From assembly GCA_945867725.1 (NCBI GenBank), contig CAMBJI010000054.1, forward strand, positions 1-9,768: a stretch of 9,768 nucleotides of DNA. Direction: 5' to 3'. The DNA comes from Bordetella parapertussis. Its GTDB lineage: Bacteria; Pseudomonadota; Gammaproteobacteria; Burkholderiales; Burkholderiaceae_D. The stretch's first letter is position 1; each line of letters opens with the position of its first letter. The notes under the pieces were generated by a model, which saw nothing but the letters and a program-made list of their open reading frames with translations, had not been told where the DNA came from and searched no databases. The translations under genes and the position numbers were made by a program. Shown here piece after piece: positions 6,011 through 9,768 of this stretch.

Positions 6011-8275
6011 TTGTCACAACAATCGGCATCGAAAACGGGCTTGTCGCGCCGACATTTTATTCTGGGTGGGCTGGGACTGACCGGCGCGTTGGTGGTCGGC
6101 TGGGGCTTGATACCGACGAGACAGCGTTTGCATGGCCGTGCGGCATTGAATCTAAAAGAAGGCAGTAGTGCTCTCAATGGCTGGGTCACGATTGGTACCG
6201 ACGGTAGCGTTGGTGTGGTGGTCGCCAAAAGTGAAATGGGTCAGGGCGTGAGCACCGCCTTGCCGATGCTGGTGGCGGAGGAGCTTGATGTACCGATGAG
6301 CGCGGTCCGTTTACTGCAAGCGCCAATCGACAAAATCTACGGTGACACCAGCATGATGGCCGATGGCTTGCCGTTTCACCCCGATGATCGTGGGGCGATC
6401 AAGCGCGTTGCGCAGTGGCTGGCACGCAAGACCGAGCGTGAGCTGGGTGTGATAGCGACGGGCGGATCGTCGAGTATCAAAGACAGCTGGTTACCGCTTC
6501 GAGAAGCGGGCGCTGCCGCGCGTGCACGATTGCTGGCCGCTGCTGCCTTGCGGTGGAAGGTGTCTCAAGACGAGTGCACCACCGAGGCAGGCTTTGTGAT
6601 TCATAGAGATGGTCGCAAATTGGGATACGGCGCGCTGGCGGCCGAGGCGGCTCAGATGGGCGATGTACCGTTTGCACTCAAGGATCCAAAAGAATTCAAA
6701 CTGATTGGCAAAGCCACACCGCGTCTGGATGTAGCCGACAAGATCAATGGTCGCGCCCAGTTCGGCATGGATATCCGTCTGCCGGGCCTGATACATGCGG
6801 CCATCGCGATGTGCCCGGTGTATGGCGGGTCACTGACATCGTTCGATTCCGTAAAGATCAGCAAGATGCCCGGTGTGATGGATGTCATTGCACTGCCCGC
6901 TGATCGTTCCGGTGCGCCCGAGGCGGTTGCGGTGTTGGCCAAAAGCTGGTGGCTGGCCCACAAGGCGCTGAGCCAACTGCCGATAGTTTGGGATGACGGC
7001 GCGAATGCACAGTCCTCGGATGCGTCAATGTTCACCCAGCTCAAAGAGCGTCTGGATCAGGAATCGGGGCTCACCTATTTCAGTCAAGGCAGTGGTGAAG
7101 CACCATCGTCGGCAAAGAAGATCACGGCAGAGTATCGCGCGCCGTTGCTCGCGCATGCGGCCATGGAGCCGATCAACTGCATGGCACAGCTGATCAAAGA
7201 TCAGTTGTCGCTGTGGGTGCCGACGCAAGTGCCTTCGATTGCGGTCAGTGCTGCGGCACGTGCGCTGGGCTTGAGCGAAGATCAGGTGACTTTACATATG
7301 ACGTATTTGGGCGGCGGTTTTGGTCGACGGTTGGAAACGGATATGGTGGTACAGGCCGCTCTGCTGGCCCGGGCCGCAAAGGGGGCGCCGGTGCGTCTGA
7401 TGTGGTCACGCGAAGATGACATGGCTCACGATTTTTATCGACCTGCTGCAGTGGCTAGGCTGAGCGCAGCGCTGGATGCTTCAGGTCGAGTGGTGCATTG
7501 GGAAAGCCATTCGGCTTCGGGTGCACCTGTGCAGCAAATGCTGGCGCGGGCCTTTGGTTTGCCGCAGCTGGGACCCGACAAGACCACGGTCGAAGGTCTG
7601 CACGATCACTGTTATGAAATTCCCAGCCAGCGGGCATCGCACGTCAAGGTGGATGCGCCGGTCGCGCTGGGGAGCTTGCGTTCGGTGGGGCATTCGCACA
7701 ATGCGTTTTTCAAAGAGAGTTTTATTGACGAGTTGGCGCTGGCAGCAGGAAAGGATCCGGTGAGTTTTCGGCGTCAGATACTGCGAGAGCATCCGCGTCA
7801 TCTTGCGGTTCTGGAGGCGGCAGTGGCTAAAGCCGGTAAACCTGCGGAGGGGTGCGAGCACGGGATCGCCTTGCATCAATCCTTTGGTAGCATCGTCGCG
7901 CAAGTGGCCGAGGTATCGGTGACGGATGGACGCATACAGGTGCATCGCATCAGTTGCGCGATTGATTGCGGTCGTGTGGTCAATCCGCTGGGCGTGACGC
8001 AGCAAATTGAATCGGCGATTGCCTACGGTTTATCGGCTGCGCTGTACGGTGAAATTCAGATACGGTTTGGACGGGTTGTGCAGCGAAATTTTAATGATTA
8101 TCCAATGCTGCGTCTAAGCGAAATGCCGCAGATTGACGTTGAGATCATGCAAAGTGAGGAGGCACCCGAGGGTGCGGGCGAACCTGGTACGCCGCCGGTG
8201 GCGCCGGCGGTGGCCAATGCCATATTCAAAATCACAGGTCAGCGCTTGCGTAGTCTGCCTCTCAGGCTGGGCTGA
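6011..8275 (+). CDS. Tat-exported molybdopterin hydroxylase large subunit (IorB / isoquinoline 1-oxidoreductase beta type)
   Basis: Xanthine-oxidase-family molybdenum subunit of 754 residues, a normal IorB-type length. The family hydroxylates N-heterocycles or oxidises aldehydes. The substrate here is unknown. The N-terminus has a twin-arginine signal: LSRRHFIL (Arg13, Arg14), then a hydrophobic stretch to about 34, so the enzyme probably acts in the periplasm after folding with cofactor. Family blocks in order are SEMGQGVSTALPMLVAEELD (about 74-93), TGGSSSIKDSW (150-160), APLLAHAAMEPINCMA (about 376-391), GGGFGRR (434-440), SLRSVGHSHNAFFKESFIDE and the C-terminal GEPGTPPVAPAVANA. Glu724 in that last block is in the position of the catalytic base. 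Residues about 111-148 form a long polar insert before TGGSS. Such enzymes usually work with a small [2Fe-2S] subunit (IorA), but none is adjacent: marC diverges upstream and a thioredoxin-like gene converges downstream. The start is TTG with strong AGGAGG. Confidence 0.9.
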   Translation: MSQQSASKTGLSRRHFILGGLGLTGALVVGWGLIPTRQRLHGRAALNLKEGSSALNGWVTIGTDGSVGVVVAKSEMGQGVSTALPMLVAEELDVPMSAVRLLQAPIDKIYGDTSMMADGLPFHPDDRGAIKRVAQWLARKTERELGVIATGGSSSIKDSWLPLREAGAAARARLLAAAALRWKVSQDECTTEAGFVIHRDGRKLGYGALAAEAAQMGDVPFALKDPKEFKLIGKATPRLDVADKINGRAQFGMDIRLPGLIHAAIAMCPVYGGSLTSFDSVKISKMPGVMDVIALPADRSGAPEAVAVLAKSWWLAHKALSQLPIVWDDGANAQSSDASMFTQLKERLDQESGLTYFSQGSGEAPSSAKKITAEYRAPLLAHAAMEPINCMAQLIKDQLSLWVPTQVPSIAVSAAARALGLSEDQVTLHMTYLGGGFGRRLETDMVVQAALLARAAKGAPVRLMWSREDDMAHDFYRPAAVARLSAALDASGRVVHWESHSASGAPVQQMLARAFGLPQLGPDKTTVEGLHDHCYEIPSQRASHVKVDAPVALGSLRSVGHSHNAFFKESFIDELALAAGKDPVSFRRQILREHPRHLAVLEAAVAKAGKPAEGCEHGIALHQSFGSIVAQVAEVSVTDGRIQVHRISCAIDCGRVVNPLGVTQQIESAIAYGLSAALYGEIQIRFGRVVQRNFNDYPMLRLSEMPQIDVEIMQSEEAPEGAGEPGTPPVAPAVANAIFKITGQRLRSLPLRLG

Positions 8276-8280
8276 GTGGA

Positions 8281-8303
8281 TTCATGAATTCAGTTCATGA
8301 ATT
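8281..8303. repeat. Short AT-rich direct repeat between convergent genes
   Basis: TTCATGAATT occurs twice, at 8281-8290 and 8294-8303, separated by CAG. Each copy contains the palindrome TTCATGAA. It fills the 19-bp gap between two convergent stop codons and enters the last codons of the thioredoxin gene. It has no GC-rich stem or T run, so it is not a recognisable intrinsic terminator. Confidence 0.6.
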
Positions 8304-8723
8304 GAATTCGTCCAGACGAAGGCGCAGATTGCATTCGGTTTGCCACTGCTGGCGCTGCGAATTGCTGTCTGCTTCAAGGCTGAGCTCTTCGTCACTTCGC
8401 TCAAGTTGAGCTTCAAGCAAGCGTGCGACTTGTCTTGGCTCGGGCATCATGGTGCCGTAGAAGGCCACCGTGTCGCCGCGTTGCATGAGGATGGTCGGAA
8501 AGTTTTCCACATCGAGATCCCCGATGAGATCGGATTGATCTTCGATATCGATCCAGACGAATTGGTGCTCGGGATACTGTAGCGCCAGTGCATCGAAACC
8601 GGCGCGATACTGTTTGCACACATCGCACCAGCCGGCACACAGGCAAGCGACCACCCATTTGCCCGACGCCAAGGCTTCGGACAGGACAGAAAAATTTTCG
8701 CGGACTAAAAACAAACTAGACAT
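8295..8723 (-). CDS. Thioredoxin-family protein, cytoplasmic
   Basis: Predicted thiol-disulfide protein of 142 residues. The active site is CAGWCDVCKQY, with a redox pair Cys33-Asp-Val-Cys36 preceded by Trp32. The fold's cis-proline is Pro76 in NFPTILM. The order (VVACLCAGWC, FVWIDIE, NFPTILMQRGDTVAFYG) fits a thioredoxin fold of about 105 residues. A polar C-terminal tail (about 108-142, with SNSQRQQWQ) and extra cysteines at 28 and 131 follow. There is no signal peptide, so it should be cytosolic. CDVC differs from the CGPC of true thioredoxin, so the partner and redox potential are unknown. I chose ATG 8721-8723 because it lies exactly 6 bases after a TAAAAT box, which predicts a leaderless mRNA. 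There is no Shine-Dalgarno. It diverges from tsaB across 83 bp. Confidence 0.9.
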   Translation of the reverse strand: MSSLFLVRENFSVLSEALASGKWVVACLCAGWCDVCKQYRAGFDALALQYPEHQFVWIDIEDQSDLIGDLDVENFPTILMQRGDTVAFYGTMMPEPRQVARLLEAQLERSDEELSLEADSNSQRQQWQTECNLRLRLDEFNS

Positions 8724-8729
8724 GCCGAG

Positions 8730-8739
8730 ATTTTACCGT
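8730..8739 (-). promoter_or_regulatory. -10 box of the thioredoxin-like gene, leaderless arrangement
   Basis: On the minus strand ACGGTAAAAT places TAAAAT (8730-8735) exactly 6 bases before the ATG, so transcription would begin at or next to the start codon. The -35 is not recognisable. The 10-mer is the exact reverse complement of the one before tsaB (8791-8800). Confidence 0.5.
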
Positions 8740-8755
8740 AGCGCAGGAATGCGCT
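8740..8755. promoter_or_regulatory. Inverted repeat in the thioredoxin/tsaB promoter region, possible operator
   Basis: AGCGCA, GGAA, TGCGCT form a perfect 6-bp dyad directly upstream of the thioredoxin -10 box, covering roughly its -15 to -30 region. This is a natural position for a repressor or activator site. No known regulator motif is recognised. Confidence 0.35.
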
Positions 8756-8790
8756 CCAGAGTTCACCTAGCAGAGCTAAAGGCGGCGCGC

Positions 8791-8800
8791 ACGGTAAAAT
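8791..8800 (+). promoter_or_regulatory. -10 box of tsaB, leaderless arrangement
   Basis: ACGGTAAAAT places TAAAAT (8795-8800) directly before ATGACTATG. A start about 7 bases downstream coincides with the second ATG (8807), mirroring the thioredoxin side. No clear -35 hexamer is visible at 16-18 bp. Confidence 0.5.
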
Positions 8801-8806
8801 ATGACT

Positions 8807-9526
8807 ATGTCGTTAATCTTCCCCACCATCGCAGCAATAGAAACTTCCACTGAACTCGCGTCTGTCGCATTGTTGTGCGGCGATCGGGTCACGTCGCGTG
8901 AATCTTCGGGGGCAAAAACACATTCCATGACGGTGCTCGCCCTGTTGCAGGAATTGCTGCGCGAGCAGGACCTCACGCTGGGACAATGTGATGCACTGGC
9001 GTTTGGCGCAGGACCCGGATCATTCACCGGCGTTCGAACGGCTTGCGGTCTTGCACAGGGGCTGGCCTTTGGTGCGAATCTGCCGGTGGTTCCTGTCGTC
9101 ACCTTGCTCGCAATGGCCGATGCGGCGCGTAATCAAGGGGCCGGCGACAACATCATTGCGGTGCTGGATGCGCGCATGGGCGAGGTGTACTGGGCACAGT
9201 ATAGCTTCGATGAACAATGGCAGATCGTCAAAGAGCCCTGTCTTTCAGCGCCGGAGCAAGTCATCGCAGAGGATGCGAGCTGTGTGGCTGGCAATGGTCT
9301 TGCGGCGTACGCAGATCGTTTCACTGGGCTAGCGCCTGTGCGCCGTTGGCCTGAGCTGATGCCGCATGCATCGCAAATCGCCCAGCTGGGGCGTCAGTTT
9401 GCACTAGAGGGTCAGGGTGTTCATGCACGCGAAGCGCAACCCCATTATCTGAGGACCAAGGTGGCGTTGACGACGGCAGAGCGTACGGAGCGTATTCAAG
9501 AAGCAGGCGCAGGAGCAGGCGCATGA
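8807..9526 (+). CDS. tsaB: TsaB, tRNA N6-threonylcarbamoyladenosine synthesis protein
   Basis: Cytosolic ASKHA-fold protein that partners TsaD (with TsaE) in attaching threonylcarbamoyl to A37 of ANN-decoding tRNAs. The product is 239 residues. Signatures are TIAAIETSTELASVAL (7-22), the THS segment around His39, and GAGPGSFTGVRTACGLAQGLA (67-87). The C-terminal part has PHYLRTKVALTTAER (212-226), as I recall from betaproteobacterial TsaB. Two starts are possible, ATG 8801 and ATG 8807. I prefer 8807 because the TAAAAT box ends at 8800, so a transcript would start near 8807. The first ATG would add only Met-Thr. The stop overlaps the rimI ATG (ATGA), and the last codons encode an Ala-Gly run from a tandem repeat. 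tsaB-rimI is a common pairing in proteobacteria. Confidence 0.95.
   Translation: MSLIFPTIAAIETSTELASVALLCGDRVTSRESSGAKTHSMTVLALLQELLREQDLTLGQCDALAFGAGPGSFTGVRTACGLAQGLAFGANLPVVPVVTLLAMADAARNQGAGDNIIAVLDARMGEVYWAQYSFDEQWQIVKEPCLSAPEQVIAEDASCVAGNGLAAYADRFTGLAPVRRWPELMPHASQIAQLGRQFALEGQGVHAREAQPHYLRTKVALTTAERTERIQEAGAGAGA
9502..9525 (+). repeat. 12-bp tandem duplication carrying the rimI ribosome-binding site and ATG
   Basis: AGCAGGCGCAGG (9502-9513) is followed directly by AGCAGGCGCATG (9514-9525), 11 of 12 identical. In the tsaB frame it encodes the AGAGAGA tail. The junction creates AGGAG (9511-9515), 7 bases before the rimI ATG that ends the second copy. Confidence 0.85.
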
Positions 9527-9768
9527 GCTCTGTGCTGAAGCAGGATAAGGATGGGCAGCAAGTCTGTTTTGCCAAGATGAACGTGACGGATATTGAAGAT
9601 GTGATTGCTGTCGAATTGAATGCTTACCCGTTTCCCTGGACGCGCGGTAACTTCCTCGATTCGCTGGATAGCGGCTATGAGGCGTGGGTGTTGCGCGATG
9701 GGGATGGCGATTTACTGGGCTATTTTTTAATGATGTATGCGGTCGAAGAAGTGCATCTGCTGAACATC
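9523..9768 (+). CDS. rimI: RimI, ribosomal protein S18 alanine N-acetyltransferase (partial, cut by window edge)
   Basis: GNAT-family enzyme that acetylates the N-terminal alanine of ribosomal protein S18 using acetyl-CoA. The first 82 codons are present and the frame stays open at the right edge. Family features are YPFPWTRGNFLDSLDSGYEAWV (residues 35-56), the strand LLGYFLMMYAVEE (64-76) and EVHLLNI (76-82). EVHLLNI leads into the acetyl-CoA-binding region, which lies beyond the window. The ATG overlaps the tsaB stop (ATGA) and has AGGAG at 7-base spacing, so translation is coupled to tsaB. The family call is firm. The specific S18 role rests on the tsaB-rimI pairing and the YPFPW signature. 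Confidence 0.92.
   Translation, partial: MSSVLKQDKDGQQVCFAKMNVTDIEDVIAVELNAYPFPWTRGNFLDSLDSGYEAWVLRDGDGDLLGYFLMMYAVEEVHLLNI

Noticed and set aside
5990..6168. Small plus-strand frame from an ATG at 5990 overlapping the molybdenum enzyme start
   Set aside because: It is the tail of a frame antisense to marC, has no recognisable product, and the strong AGGAGG fits TTG 6011 in another frame.
7481..8005. 174-codon minus-strand open frame inside the molybdenum enzyme gene
   Set aside because: A shadow frame: His-, Arg- and Cys-rich composition, no family motif, and the sense frame is fully supported.
1..9768. Defence island, prophage, CRISPR array or transposon
   Set aside because: No integrase, transposase, repeat-spacer array, tRNA attachment site or sharp composition change is visible. 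The content is housekeeping genes in typical proteobacterial groupings.

Overview
The window reads as a core-chromosome segment of a betaproteobacterium, most likely order Burkholderiales. An Oxalobacteraceae-like relative is my best guess, from protein similarity remembered rather than searched. Moderate GC, the NadC variant GGGENQR, the YPFPWTRGNF signature of RimI and promoter-proximal starts with almost no 5' leader all fit that group. Genes are densely packed. I see no phage, transposon, CRISPR, tRNA or rRNA signal.

Layout. The left edge (1-57) holds the last 18 codons of an upstream gene, possibly an ABC-F ATPase. Next comes a complete de novo NAD module: nadA (91-1218) and nadC (1215-2078) are translationally coupled on the plus strand, and nadB (2103-3737) converges on them from the minus strand. 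Together they encode L-aspartate oxidase, quinolinate synthase and quinolinate phosphoribosyltransferase, taking aspartate to nicotinate mononucleotide. The 300-bp region 3738-4037 holds the nadB upstream region and a perfect -10 box. It also holds a leader of about 110 nt, with a hairpin, in front of a CspA-family cold-shock gene (4038-4241). A strong terminator that looks bidirectional (4296-4330) separates that gene from a convergent LysR-type regulator (4329-5237). Upstream of the regulator on the same strand is a MarC/YhgN-family membrane protein (5338-5940).

Divergent from marC is a 754-residue Tat-exported molybdopterin hydroxylase large subunit of the isoquinoline 1-oxidoreductase beta (IorB) type (6011-8275). 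It starts with TTG behind a strong Shine-Dalgarno sequence and has no [2Fe-2S] partner gene beside it. A small cytoplasmic thioredoxin-like protein (8295-8723, minus) converges on it. That gene diverges from tsaB (8807-9526), which overlaps the start of rimI (9523 to the right edge). TsaB serves tRNA t6A synthesis, and RimI acetylates the N-terminus of ribosomal protein S18.

Most of the window is ordinary housekeeping sequence, and I did not find a convincing new multi-gene system. The points most worth a second look are: the orphan IorB-like enzyme; the mirror-image thioredoxin/tsaB promoter pair, whose two -10 boxes form a 10-bp inverted repeat and both predict leaderless mRNAs; the structured csp leader; the CACAAATCA repeats around the lysR promoter; and a 12-bp tandem duplication that carries the rimI ribosome-binding site and start.
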